Position numbers and translations under genes: made by a program
Part shown: positions 1 to 8,223 of the stretch, in pieces
Layout of the letters: every line of letters begins with the position of its first letter
How positions within the stretch are numbered: the first letter of the stretch is position 1
Assembly: GCA_041484525.1 (NCBI GenBank)
Contig: JBGPHT010000037.1
Location: 1 to 54,535, forward strand
Direction: 5' to 3'
Origin: JBGPHT01 sp041484525
Lineage (GTDB): Bacteria; Acidobacteriota; Terriglobia; Bryobacterales; Bryobacteraceae
Length of the DNA stretch: 54,535 nt
Notes under the pieces: generated by a model
Database searches by the model: none
Told to the model about the DNA's origin: nothing
What the model saw: only the letters and a program-made list of their open reading frames with translations

Positions 1-132
1 GCGGTGGTCGTAGCGGGATTCTTCCGACCGGCGAATCTCATCCTGCAATCCGAGGATGATCGTAGCCGAGTCTGCAATGGTGAGAGGTCTCATGTTTCGA
101 TGAGAACACATCGCCACAACATGCGCAATTAC

Positions 133-942
133 TTATGTCGTAGTGTTTACATCGCGGATTTTCCAGCGCCCCTGAGTCGATTGGCGGCTGATGCTGGAGG
201 CGCTCGCGGTTGGGGCGCCGCCGTATGGCCCCACGTCGGCTGCGATCACCGTGTTGCCGCTCATCGAATACGTGCCATCGGGCGCCAGGTAACGACTCTT
301 CTCTCCACTTAGTCCGCCGCCACCGATGAACTGCTTGATGACCTTGCCGCGCAGTTTCCGAAGCCACTGCTGCGCCAGCGGAGTATCGTCGGCGAGCGGC
401 CCGGCTTCGGGCATTTTCGGCGCTTGATAATCCATGGTGGCGGCCATCTCCCGCAATTGGGCGTCCCTCGGACGGATGCGGGCCGCTTCCCCGGTTGCCA
501 TGACGATGTACGCGCGCCGGTCTTGCGAAGTCAGATAGAACTTGACGCCGTAGAGCACTCCGTTCTGCGGGTTCTTGAACTCCCAGGCATAGATGGCGCC
601 GGTTCGGCCGCGCGCGGCGAATTCCTCGCGCTCACCGGATCGGGTAATGGACACGCCGGACTTGACGAACGCCGAGCTCAGCTCTTGAATCATTTGCCCC
701 TCGCCGCTGGCATCGAAATCGCCCTGCATACCCGCGATGTACAGTTCCGGATTGTCCGGACGATTCGGATCGTAGGTCACACGCGGCGGCAGCATGACCA
801 CGCCTTCCGGACTACTCTGCGCGGACCACCCGGCCGGCGCCCGAACGCCGAATCCGGTCTCATGCCGGTGGAGAGTCGCCTGGCCGTGCATCGACACTGC
901 GGTTGCGGCAAACCACAACAGGCTACCCATCCACGTGCGCAT
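133..942 (-). CDS. Secreted hypothetical protein
   Basis: A protein of about 269 aa beginning MRTWMGSLLWFAATAVSMHG, a typical Sec signal peptide, so it should be exported. I chose the ATG at 942 because the longer open frame (to 1047) would run into the upstream permease gene and would place 35 non-hydrophobic residues before the signal. The mature part has a region from about residue 30 to 165 that resembles generic 'photosystem-like/stress' beta folds only loosely, and a C-terminal segment (LAPDGTYSMSGNTVIAADVG and GRWKI) that looks like a small beta-sheet ligand domain. I do not recognise the family. It follows the macAB-like genes on the same strand with a 31-bp gap, so it is probably the last gene of that operon. 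Confidence 0.6.
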   Translation of the reverse strand: MRTWMGSLLWFAATAVSMHGQATLHRHETGFGVRAPAGWSAQSSPEGVVMLPPRVTYDPNRPDNPELYIAGMQGDFDASGEGQMIQELSSAFVKSGVSITRSGEREEFAARGRTGAIYAWEFKNPQNGVLYGVKFYLTSQDRRAYIVMATGEAARIRPRDAQLREMAATMDYQAPKMPEAGPLADDTPLAQQWLRKLRGKVIKQFIGGGGLSGEKSRYLAPDGTYSMSGNTVIAADVGPYGGAPTASASSISRQSTQGRWKIRDVNTTT

Positions 943-973
943 CACGCGTACATGATATGCGATTGGGGTGCCG

Positions 974-2206
974 CTATTCGTACCGGAGCGCTTCGATGGG
1001 GTCGAGCAGCGCGGCTTTGCGAGCGGGGTAATAGCCGAAGAACACACCGACCAATCCCGAAAACGCGAAGGCCAGCAGCATGGCGATGGGGCTGACGAGC
1101 GTGCTCCACTTGGCGAAGTACGAGATCAGCATCGAGGCTCCCACGCCGATGACTATACCGATGACGCCGCCCAGCACCGAGAGCGTCACGGCTTCGACCA
1201 GGAATTGCGAGAGGATGTCGTACGTCTTGGCTCCGATGGCGAGGCGCAGACCGATTTCGCGCGTGCGCTCGGTAACCGAGACCAGCATGATGTTCATGAT
1301 GCCGATGCCGCCGACGATCAGCGACACCGAGGCAATCGCGCCCAGCAGGATCGACATGACGCGCGCCGAGCTTTCCTGAGCGGCGAAAACGTCAGACAGG
1401 TTTCGAATAGTGAAGTCTTCGTCCTGGCCGGGCTGCGTGCGGTGACGCTGGCGCAGCAGGGACTGGATCTCACGCTGCGCTTCATCCATGGCGGCGGCGC
1501 CGGCGGCTTGCACCATGATGGAACCAACGGCGCGGGCATTCGCCTGGTTGTTGCCGGTCACGTTGCGCTTGGCGGTGGAGATGGGGATGAGGATCAGGTC
1601 GTCCTGGTCCTGGCCGGAGGGCGATTGGCCTTTCGGGGCGAGCACGCCATTCACAGCGAAGGGCACGTTCTTGATGCGGATGCTCTGGCCGACGGGATCG
1701 GCATCGCCGAACAGGTTGCGGGCCACGGTCTGGCCGAGCAGCGCGACCTTGGCGGCGGAGTTCACGTCGTCGCTGGTGAAGGCGCTGCCCTCTGCGACTG
1801 GCTGCTCGCGGATGGTCAGATAGTCGGGCGTGGTTCCCTGGATGGTGGTGGCCCAGTTGGCGCTGCCGAACATGACCTGGGCGGCGCCGCGAACGGTGGG
1901 GGCAACGACGGCGACAGCGGGACATTCGACAACGATGGCTTTGGCATCATCCTCCGAGAGCGTGACGCCGGCGCCGCTGCCCAGACGGATGCCGTTCGAG
2001 GTTACGCTGCCGGGAGTCACCATGATGAGGTTGCTGCCGATGGCCTGGATCTGTTCCTGAATACGCTTGGTGGCGCCGGAGCCGACCGCCACCATGGCGA
2101 TGACGGCGGCCACACCGATGATGATGCCGAGCATGGTGAGAGCGCTGCGCAGCCGGTTCACACGGAGCGCGCGGAGCGCAATTCGCACTGCGGCCAGGAT
2201 CTTCAT
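974..2206 (-). CDS. macB: MacB-type ABC transporter permease
   Basis: A 410-aa integral membrane protein of the MacB/FtsX superfamily. It starts with a transmembrane helix (about residues 20-45, TMLGIIIGVAAVIAMVAVGS), followed by a large periplasmic MacB_PCD domain (about 50-240). Three C-terminal helices with the FtsX-type motif ERTREIGLRLAIGA then follow, and the protein ends in PARKAALLDPIEALRYE, the classic C-terminus of this family. Here the permease and ATPase are separate genes, unlike E. coli MacB. Its start overlaps the stop of the upstream ATPase by 4 bp, so they are translationally coupled. With the adaptor at 2977 it should form a tripartite exporter of macrolides, peptides or glycolipids. 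The outer-membrane TolC partner is not in the window, and the substrate is unknown. Confidence 0.93.
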   Translation of the reverse strand: MKILAAVRIALRALRVNRLRSALTMLGIIIGVAAVIAMVAVGSGATKRIQEQIQAIGSNLIMVTPGSVTSNGIRLGSGAGVTLSEDDAKAIVVECPAVAVVAPTVRGAAQVMFGSANWATTIQGTTPDYLTIREQPVAEGSAFTSDDVNSAAKVALLGQTVARNLFGDADPVGQSIRIKNVPFAVNGVLAPKGQSPSGQDQDDLILIPISTAKRNVTGNNQANARAVGSIMVQAAGAAAMDEAQREIQSLLRQRHRTQPGQDEDFTIRNLSDVFAAQESSARVMSILLGAIASVSLIVGGIGIMNIMLVSVTERTREIGLRLAIGAKTYDILSQFLVEAVTLSVLGGVIGIVIGVGASMLISYFAKWSTLVSPIAMLLAFAFSGLVGVFFGYYPARKAALLDPIEALRYE

Positions 2207-2958
2207 ACGGTGACCTCCTCTTCCTCTTCGACGGGCAGATTGCGGAGCTCTTCGGCGGCGTCGCGCGGCCGGGCGATCGGCACGTCCTTCTGCAGGCGGC
2301 CGTCCCTGAAATGGATGTTGCGGCGGGCGTAGGCGGCGATGTCGGGTTCGTGCGTCACCACGATCATGGTGATCCCCGACTCGCGGTTGAGCTGCTGGAA
2401 GATGGACATGATTTCGACGCTGGTGCGGGAATCGAGCGCGCCCGTAGGCTCGTCGGCCAGAATGATCTGGGGGCGGTTCACCAGGGCGCGGGCGATGGCG
2501 ACGCGCTGCTGCTGTCCGCCGGAGAGCTGGCTGGGGTTGAACTCTTCGCGGCCGGCCAGGCCGACGGCGTGAAGCGCGGCGATGGCGCGCTCGCGGCGCT
2601 CTTTGGCGGGAGTGTTGGTGTAGAGCAGCGGAAGCTCGACGTTCTCGGCGGCACTGGTGCGGGCCAGCAGGTTGAATTGCTGGAAGACGAAGCCGATCTT
2701 TTTGCCGCGGATCTCGGCGAGCTGGTCGCGTGTGAAGTTGCCGATATCGATGCCGTCGATGCGATACGTGCCGGCCGTGGGCTTGTCCAGGCAGCCGAGG
2801 ATATTCATGAGGGTCGACTTGCCGGAGCCGGAGGGACCCATGATGGCGACGAAATCGCCGCGCGAGATCTCAAGCGAAATGGACTTGAGCACGTGCACCG
2901 GGATGGAGCCGAGGCGGTAGTCTTTCACGAGATGTTGGATTTCAATGATGGCGGACAT
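2203..2958 (-). CDS. MacB-type ABC transporter ATP-binding subunit
   Basis: A 251-aa ABC ATPase of the LolD/MacB subfamily. It has Walker A GPSGSGKST (about residues 41-49), a Q-loop in GFVFQQFNLL, the signature LSGGQQQRVAIARAL, Walker B IILADEPTGALD and an H-loop in VVTHEPD. I prefer the ATG at 2958 (MSAIIEIQ) over the one at 2976 because family members start within a few residues of the first strand; the longer form adds only MLPEEP. The C-terminus has an acidic tail (EEEEEV). It sits between the adaptor and the permease in one minus-strand operon with overlapping or nearly touching ends, and powers the MacB-like permease. Confidence 0.93.
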   Translation of the reverse strand: MSAIIEIQHLVKDYRLGSIPVHVLKSISLEISRGDFVAIMGPSGSGKSTLMNILGCLDKPTAGTYRIDGIDIGNFTRDQLAEIRGKKIGFVFQQFNLLARTSAAENVELPLLYTNTPAKERRERAIAALHAVGLAGREEFNPSQLSGGQQQRVAIARALVNRPQIILADEPTGALDSRTSVEIMSIFQQLNRESGITMIVVTHEPDIAAYARRNIHFRDGRLQKDVPIARPRDAAEELRNLPVEEEEEVTV

Positions 2959-2976
2959 CGGTTCCTCCGGGAGCAC

Positions 2977-4335
2977 TTAGAAGCCTCCTCTGCGGCCGCC
3001 GCCACCGCCACCGCCGGCCGGCGCGCCGCCTCCGAACGGGGTCGATGTGGCCGCAGGCGTGCTCGCGGCGCCTTTCTTTGAGAACTCCGCAATGATGACA
3101 GGGTCGCCCTCTTTCAAGTCGCCGCCGGCTATTTCGGTGTAGGTGCCGTCGGTGATGCCAAGCTTCACCGGGACGCGGCGGACTGCGTCTTTGCCGTCCA
3201 GCACGGAGACGGCGTTACCGCGCGCGTAGCGCAGAGCGGCATTGGGGACGCGCAGGACGTTGTCGTGCTCGTCGACCAGGATCTTCACGTTGGCGGTCAT
3301 GCCGGGGAAGAGTTTCAAATCGGGATTCGCCACCCCGATCACCACGTCGTAGGTGACCACGTTCTGCACGTTGATCGCGGCTTTCCGAATCGCAGTTACC
3401 GATCCTTTGAAGACCTGGTTGGGGTATGCGTCCACCGTGAAGGCGGTGGGCATGCCGACTTGCACGCGGCCCACGTCGGCTTCCGACACGTTGGTGTCGA
3501 CCTGCATTTTGGTCAGGTCCTGGGCGATTTGAAACAGCGTCGGGGCTTGCAGACTGGCGGCGACGGTCTGGCCGACGTCGATGTTGCGCGCCACCACCAC
3601 GCCATCCACCGGCGCGCGGATGTAAGTGTGGTCGAGATCGGCCTGCGCCTGGACGAGGTTAGCCTGCGCCTGATTCACCTGCGCCTGCGCGGAAGAGAGC
3701 TGCGTCTCGGCCACGCGCACCTGCGCCTGCGCCGAGGCGACGGCCTGCTGGCTGGCGGTCAACTGCGCGTTGGCGGCGTCCGCGGAGGCGACGGCCTGGT
3801 CGTAGGTGGCCTGCGCGGTATCCAGATCCTCCTGGGCCAGCACGCCATCCTTGAAGAGCTCGACGCGGCGGCCGAGTTTCACCTTGGCGTCGTTCACGGC
3901 CGACTGGGCGCGGACGATGTTGGCGCGCTGGTCGGCCACGGTGGCCTGGGCGCCGGCGACATCGGTGCGGGCTTTTTCGATCCCCGCCTGACCGGCGACG
4001 ACCGCGGCCTGCTCGGCGCTGAGTGCCGCCTTGGCCTGATCGACGCGCGCCTGGAAGATCTGCGGATCGATCCGCGCCACCACCTGATCTTTCGTGACCT
4101 TGGTGTTGAAGTCGGCAAAAAGGGCGATGATGTTGCCCGAGACCTGCGACCCCACCTGCACCGTAACCACGGCGTTGGGCGAGCCGGTGGCGGAGACGGC
4201 GTAGGCAACGTTGCCGCGGGTGACGGGCGCGGTGCGGTACTGCGGGTCCGAATTGCCGCGCAGCAGGGCCCAGGCTCCCAGAGAGATAAATGCCGCGATA
4301 CTCGCGGTCGCAATGAAAATCTTTCGTGTGGCCAT
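2977..4335 (-). CDS. macA: HlyD/MacA-family periplasmic adaptor
   Basis: A membrane-fusion protein of about 452 aa. The start MATRKIF at 4335 is preceded by GGAGGG four bases upstream, so I chose it over the ATG 12 bp further out. A single N-terminal membrane anchor (about residues 6-24) is followed by a lipoyl/barrel half, then a long alpha-helical hairpin very rich in Ala, Gln and Val (about 85-210) that docks onto an outer-membrane channel. The second barrel half (HTYIRAPVDGVVVARNIDVG) and beta-barrel domains come next. The C-terminus is an unusual Gly-rich tail ending GGRRGGF. It is the first gene of the adaptor-ATPase-permease operon. Substrate cannot be deduced. Confidence 0.92.
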   Translation of the reverse strand: MATRKIFIATASIAAFISLGAWALLRGNSDPQYRTAPVTRGNVAYAVSATGSPNAVVTVQVGSQVSGNIIALFADFNTKVTKDQVVARIDPQIFQARVDQAKAALSAEQAAVVAGQAGIEKARTDVAGAQATVADQRANIVRAQSAVNDAKVKLGRRVELFKDGVLAQEDLDTAQATYDQAVASADAANAQLTASQQAVASAQAQVRVAETQLSSAQAQVNQAQANLVQAQADLDHTYIRAPVDGVVVARNIDVGQTVAASLQAPTLFQIAQDLTKMQVDTNVSEADVGRVQVGMPTAFTVDAYPNQVFKGSVTAIRKAAINVQNVVTYDVVIGVANPDLKLFPGMTANVKILVDEHDNVLRVPNAALRYARGNAVSVLDGKDAVRRVPVKLGITDGTYTEIAGGDLKEGDPVIIAEFSKKGAASTPAATSTPFGGGAPAGGGGGGGRRGGF

Positions 4336-4432
4336 GGAGCCCTCCATATATAAGAGGTGCTTGGGGAGGGGGTCACGGGCGTAAAGAAATGTAAGGAATG
4401 AGTGAGGGTTCGTATGCGCGACGGCAAACGGG

Positions 4433-5439
4433 CTAATCCATACACCGGATGATGGCGCCGGTGAATTCGTGCGTCGACGCGGCGCCGCCCACGTCGCCGG
4501 TAAGATGTTCGCCGTTCGCGTAGACCTTGTAAATTGCGTTGTGCAGCCGTGAAGCGGCATCGCGTTCCCCGATGTGGTAGAGCATCAGGACGGCCGACTG
4601 CATCAGGGCAGTGGGGTTGGCCAGCCCCTTGCCGGCGATATCGGGGGCGGTGCCGTGGACGGCTTCGAAGATGGCGTGGTGGTCGCCGATGTTGGCGCCG
4701 GGGACGATGCCGAGGCCGCCCACCAGGCCGGCGGCGAGGTCCGAGATGATATCGCCGTAGAGGTTCGGCAGCACCAGCACGTCGAAGGTCTCGGGGCGCA
4801 TCACAAGCTGCATGCAGGCGTTGTCGACGATCAGCTCGCTGTAGTGAATCTCCGGAAAATGCGAGGCGGTTTCGCGGCAGCATTTCAGGAAGAGGCCGTC
4901 GCTCATCTTCATGATGTTGGCCTTGTGGATGGCGACCACCTTCTTCCGGCTCTCGCGGCGCGACCATTCGAAGGCCGCGCGCGCGATCTTCATGGACGCG
5001 GTGGCGGTGATGATTTTCAGGCTCTCGACCACGCCGGGAACGACCTCGTGCTCGAGGCCGGAGTAGAGGTCCTCGGTGTTTTCGCGGAAGATGGCGAGGT
5101 CGAGCGGCAGGTCCTGAAAGCGCGTCTTGAGGCCGGGGAGCATGCGGACGGGGCGGAAATTCGTATAGAGCCCCAGCTTCTTGCGCAGCGCGACGTTGAT
5201 GCTCTGGTGTCCGCCGGCAATCGGCGTGGCGGTGGGACCCTTGAGGCCGACGCGCGTCACTTCGAGCGAAGCGAAAACGTCGTCGGGAATGAGCTGGCCC
5301 TGCTCGGCGAGGGCGCGCGCGCCGGCTTCGACGCGCTCCCACTCGAGGGAGACGCCGGTCGCCTCGACGGCGCACACGGTGGCATCGGCCACTTCGGGTC
5401 CGATGCCGTCGCCTGGGATAAGAGTGATCAGGTGGGCCA
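4433..5439 (-). CDS. NAD-dependent isocitrate dehydrogenase (IDH/IPMDH family)
   Basis: A decarboxylating beta-hydroxyacid dehydrogenase of about 335 aa. The GTG at 5439 begins the protein directly before HLITLIPGDGIGPEV, the universal N-terminus of this family; longer in-frame starts would add about 65 unrelated residues. AIFRENTEDLYSGLE is the substrate-binding motif of the NAD-dependent isocitrate dehydrogenase branch, since isopropylmalate dehydrogenases have a different motif here. NLYGDIISDLAAGLVGGLG is the Mg-binding signature, and HGTAPDIAGKGLANPTA is also conserved. It would convert isocitrate to 2-oxoglutarate in the TCA cycle. Homoisocitrate or tartrate dehydrogenase are less likely alternatives. 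It is divergent from pcm with a gap of only 29 bp, so the two promoters must overlap. Confidence 0.88.
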
Positions 5440-5468
5440 CATAGCTATTATAAAGTTGGGGGTGGAGT

Positions 5469-6113
5469 TTGATACCCGATTGGGCGAGTGAGCGGCGCGA
5501 GATGGTGGAGACGCAGCTTCGCCGGCGCGGCATCCGCGACGAGCGCGTGTTGCGCGTTATGCAGGAGATTCCGCGCGAGCAATTCGTACCGCCGGATGAG
5601 CGCGTGACGGCGTACAGCGACGCGCCGATCCACATCGGCTACGGGCAGACGATCTCGCAGCCGTACATGACGGCACTGATGGCCGAGGAGCTGGAACTCA
5701 CCGGAAGCGAGAAGGTGCTCGAAGTGGGCGCGGGCTGCGGGTACGCGGCGGCGGTGCTGGGCGCGCTCGCGGCGCAGGTGGTGACGATCGAGATCATTCC
5801 CGCGCTGGCCGAGATGGCGCGCCAGAACCTGAGGCGCCTGGGGCGCGACGCGAATATCCAGGTGCTGCCGGGCGATGGCTCGTGGGGCTACGCGGCGCTG
5901 GCGCCGTACGACGCGATTTCGGTGGCGGCAGCGGCGCCGGATATTCCCGCGGCGCTGATCGAACAGTTGAACGATCCGGGCACGCTGGTGATTCCGGTGG
6001 GCGATCGCGACCAGGAGCTGCGCGTGGTGCGGAAGGAGCGCGGGCGGATCGACTATCGCGTGCCGACGCTGTGCCGGTTCGTTCCGTTGCGCGGCGGCGA
6101 GGGTTGGCAGTAG
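5469..6113 (+). CDS. pcm: Protein-L-isoaspartate O-methyltransferase
   Basis: A 214-aa SAM-dependent enzyme that repairs isoaspartyl residues in damaged proteins. Diagnostic stretches are VETQLRRRGIRDERVL, IPREQFVPP, GQTISQPYMTALMAEEL and the SAM-binding loop VLEVGAGCGYAAAVLG. It has the usual family length. The start is uncertain: the TTG at 5469 has GGAG almost touching it, while the ATG at 5502 (MVETQLRR) lacks a good ribosome site; both keep all conserved residues. The next gene begins immediately after its stop codon, so the two are cotranscribed. Confidence 0.93.
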   Translation: MIPDWASERREMVETQLRRRGIRDERVLRVMQEIPREQFVPPDERVTAYSDAPIHIGYGQTISQPYMTALMAEELELTGSEKVLEVGAGCGYAAAVLGALAAQVVTIEIIPALAEMARQNLRRLGRDANIQVLPGDGSWGYAALAPYDAISVAAAAPDIPAALIEQLNDPGTLVIPVGDRDQELRVVRKERGRIDYRVPTLCRFVPLRGGEGWQ

Positions 6114-6416
6114 ATGCGGCTGCGCACGGCCAAGGACCGGCTAAAGGTAGAGCACAGCATCATCGATGGCGTGCGCGATTTGCTGGAGGAATTCCTGAAG
6201 GCGAACCCGGAAATCCGCTCGGTGATTCCGGGCGTGATCCGGCCGGTGTGCGATGCGAAGGGCAGGGTACGGGTGCGGGTTACGGTGCCGACGCAAAATG
6301 GTTGGAAGGCGATCGCGCTGAGCAGCGGTGCGAGGCAGGAGCTGTTCATCAGCACGGCGTGGGGGAAGGGCGAAGTGGAGGCAGCGCTCAAGAGGGCGGG
6401 CGCGTGGATGGAGTGA
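6114..6416 (+). CDS. Small conserved protein, DUF2103-like
   Basis: A 100-aa basic protein whose ATG directly follows the pcm stop codon. It contains KVEHSIIDGVRDLLEEFLKANPEIRSVIPGVIRPV, followed by a strand-rich half with GWKAIALSSGARQELFISTA. The pattern (HS..DG, VIPG.I, G.KAI...G..QE.F) resembles the DUF2103 family of small predicted metal-binding proteins, an assignment from memory at moderate certainty. No catalytic function is known. Cotranscription with a protein-repair methyltransferase is the only context clue. Confidence 0.6.
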   Translation: MRLRTAKDRLKVEHSIIDGVRDLLEEFLKANPEIRSVIPGVIRPVCDAKGRVRVRVTVPTQNGWKAIALSSGARQELFISTAWGKGEVEAALKRAGAWME

Positions 6417-6453
6417 TCAGGCAGGCGGAGTTCACAAACCAGTCACAACGGCC

Positions 6454-6470
6454 ATACCGCATTGCGGTAT
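6454..6470. promoter_or_regulatory. Perfect palindrome at the promoter of the HigB/HigA-like pair
   Basis: ATACCGC-att-GCGGTAT is a perfect 7-bp inverted repeat eight bases before the toxin start codon. It overlaps a -10-like TATACT (6468-6473). The position and symmetry are those of an autoregulatory operator bound by the Xre-type antitoxin encoded at 6823. Confidence 0.55.
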
Positions 6471-6477
6471 ACTTGGC

Positions 6478-6821
6478 ATGGTGGACGATGCGCCCGAGAT
6501 CACGGTCCTGCAGTTGCCGAAGTTCAAGGCCGAGGCCACGGAGTTGATTGGAACGGGCGGCATCGAAGCGGTGGCCGTTTATCTGATCGACCATCCGGAC
6601 GCTGGAGATGTGATAGCGGGCGCTGGCGGGCGCGCAAGTTGCGATGGGCCGCCAAGGGCAAGGGGAAGCGCGGCGGCGCACGGATCATTTACTCGTACGT
6701 TGTGATCGCCGCACGCATCTACCTGCTCCGCTGTTACGCGAAGAGTGTCAGAACGGATCTGACCGTGGGCGAAAAGAAAGAATTGAGACAAATCGCGGCT
6801 CACCTGAAAGGGGTGCAATAG
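6478..6821 (+). pseudogene. HigB/RelE-type toxin split by one missing base
   Basis: Two frames together spell a complete RelE/HigB-like toxin. Residues from MVDDAPEITVLQLPKFKAEA to DVIAGAG lie in the first frame, and ARKLRWAAKGKGKRGGARI followed by YSYVVIAARIYLLRCYAKS in the second. One base is missing near 6630, in a G-rich run. The joined protein would be about 114 aa, normal for the family, and keeps the conserved GG.RKLR and KGKRGG motifs with the following aromatic strand. It sits 1 bp upstream of its antitoxin. In this strain the toxin is either inactivated, which makes the antitoxin dispensable, or the read contains an indel. Confidence 0.75.
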
Positions 6822-6822
6822 A

Positions 6823-7134
6823 ATGCCCAAGAAAACGGCTGCCAAAAAAACAACTTTCGGAGCCGACCTGATCGAGGGAATGAAGCTGGTTCATGCTCAC
6901 CAGCGCGGCAAGATCGAACTGGAGCAGGTTTGGCCGAAGCCGATCGATGTGAAAAGCATTCGCAAGCGAGTGAAAATGTCGCAGGCTGAATTCTCACGAG
7001 CCTACCGCATCAGCAAACGCGCATTGCAGGAGTGGGAGCAGGGCGGGCGTCAGCCAGACTCGGCCGCACGCGCGTACCTTACGGTCATCGCGAAGGAGCC
7101 CGCTGTAGTGCGCCGGGCACTCGCCAGCGACTGA
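6823..7134 (+). CDS. Xre-family antitoxin (HigA/NadS-like)
   Basis: A 103-aa DNA-binding protein. The N-terminal part is Lys-rich; a helix-turn-helix follows at about residues 45-75 (RKRVKMSQAEFSRAYRISKR with ALQEWEQGGRQPDSAARAYL), the form typical of the NadS subgroup of antitoxins. It would neutralise the toxin at 6478 and repress the shared promoter, where a perfect palindrome lies. It starts one base after the toxin stop. Confidence 0.85.
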   Translation: MPKKTAAKKTTFGADLIEGMKLVHAHQRGKIELEQVWPKPIDVKSIRKRVKMSQAEFSRAYRISKRALQEWEQGGRQPDSAARAYLTVIAKEPAVVRRALASD

Positions 7135-7217
7135 AATGCCGCCGCACGCTGCCGGCTTCGAGTGTGAGTGACACCACATGACGTCCATCGCTCCCGAAGC
7201 TCTGGGTCATGTGCAGC

Positions 7218-7248
7218 CCGGGCATGGGATATATAATACCGGGCATGG
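7218..7248 (+). promoter_or_regulatory. Direct repeat around a -10-like element before a winged-helix gene
   Basis: CCGGGCATGG occurs twice (7218-7227 and 7239-7248), separated by GATATATAATA, which contains a good -10-like TATAAT. The second copy overlaps the ATG at 7245. This looks like an autoregulatory operator, or a leaderless promoter with a duplicated start region. Confidence 0.35.
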
Positions 7249-7556
7249 AACGGTCCAAGGCGGACAGCTTTAGCGCGTACCTGGAGGCCAAGCAGCAGAA
7301 GTCGCGGGGATTGCGTTCCGCTACGCCCGCCGTTGGAGGGACCCCGTTCACCGTGCTGACGGTGCTGGCGGGGGCGCCGCAACAGAGTAGGGCGCTGGCC
7401 GAGTTGCAGCCGGCAACCGGAATGACCTTCGTCGACTTTTCGCAGGCGCTTAAACGGTTGGAAGAGTCCGGGTATATCACTGTGGCCGGCGACCCCGGCC
7501 GCGAAATCGTACAACTTACCAAGCTGGGTGCGGACGTGGCGCAACTGGCGCGCTGA
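7245..7556 (+). CDS. Small winged-helix protein
   Basis: A 103-aa protein. The last 70 residues (PFTVLTVLAGAPQQSRALAE through QALKRLEESGYITVAGDP to VQLTKLGADVAQL) have the helix-helix-strand-strand pattern of MarR/PadR-like winged helices, so it is probably a small transcription factor. I chose the ATG at 7245 because it follows a TATATAAT box closely; the in-frame ATG at 7209 would lie upstream of it. It is 4 bp upstream of a membrane-anchored protein gene, which it may regulate or partner. Confidence 0.6.
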   Translation: MERSKADSFSAYLEAKQQKSRGLRSATPAVGGTPFTVLTVLAGAPQQSRALAELQPATGMTFVDFSQALKRLEESGYITVAGDPGREIVQLTKLGADVAQLAR

Positions 7557-7560
7557 TCCT

Positions 7561-8223
7561 ATGGAGCAGACTGCCGACTACTTCCTCGTCGTAATGTTGG
7601 GCCTGCTGGTAGCCGTCGCCGAATTGGCGTCGCGTTACCGCGACGCGCCCTGGGCCGCGCTCTACACCTGGCCGGCGTTGTTCTACGCCGCATTGAACGG
7701 CACTGCTTCCGGTTGCGCGCTGAAGCTGATCCACGTTTTCGGCTGGAGCTTCGGCTCCACAGGCACCACGGTTCGCTGGACGCAGGTGCTGGTCGCGGGG
7801 ATGGGGGCCATGGCGGTGTTTCGCACGTCCCTGTTCACCGTGCGCGTCGGAGACAAGGATGTCGGTGTGGGGCCGGCCAGCTTCCTCCAGATTTTCCGCG
7901 ATACCGCCGACCGCGAGGTGGACCGATTGCGGGCGCGGGCGCGCGGGCTGAGCGTGGGCAAGCTGATGGACGAAATCGATTACAAGAAGGCGTCGGAGGG
8001 TCTGGTTCCGTACTGCCTGGCGCTCATGCAGAACGTGCCGGACGAGGAGCAGCAGAAACTGCTCCACGCGGTCCAACTGCTCGATGGCGAGCCGATCGAC
8101 GGGAGCGTCAAGGTGCGGATACTGGGGCTGCTGCTGATGAACGTCGTGGGGCCGGAGGTGGTTACGGCGGCGGTGGACGTTTTGCGCGAGCAGTTGAAGG
8201 CGGCGGCAGCGGCGCACGTTTAG
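7561..8223 (+). CDS. Membrane-anchored hypothetical protein
   Basis: A 220-aa protein with hydrophobic segments near residues 8-24 and 33-60 (DYFLVVMLGLLVAVAELAS, then LYTWPALFYAALNGTASGCA) and one near 85-100. The C-terminal half is soluble and mostly helical (RDTADREVDRLRARARGLSV and EEQQKLLHAVQLLDG). I do not recognise the family. It is cotranscribed with the winged-helix protein before it, and its stop overlaps the stop of menG/ubiE on the other strand. Confidence 0.6.
   Translation: MEQTADYFLVVMLGLLVAVAELASRYRDAPWAALYTWPALFYAALNGTASGCALKLIHVFGWSFGSTGTTVRWTQVLVAGMGAMAVFRTSLFTVRVGDKDVGVGPASFLQIFRDTADREVDRLRARARGLSVGKLMDEIDYKKASEGLVPYCLALMQNVPDEEQQKLLHAVQLLDGEPIDGSVKVRILGLLLMNVVGPEVVTAAVDVLREQLKAAAAAHV

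Noticed and set aside
968..2332. 454-aa plus-strand open frame opposite macB
   Set aside because: Its reading is a mirror of the permease (His/Asp/Gly-rich, no domain). The minus-strand protein has clear MacB motifs, so this is a shadow of GC-rich codons.
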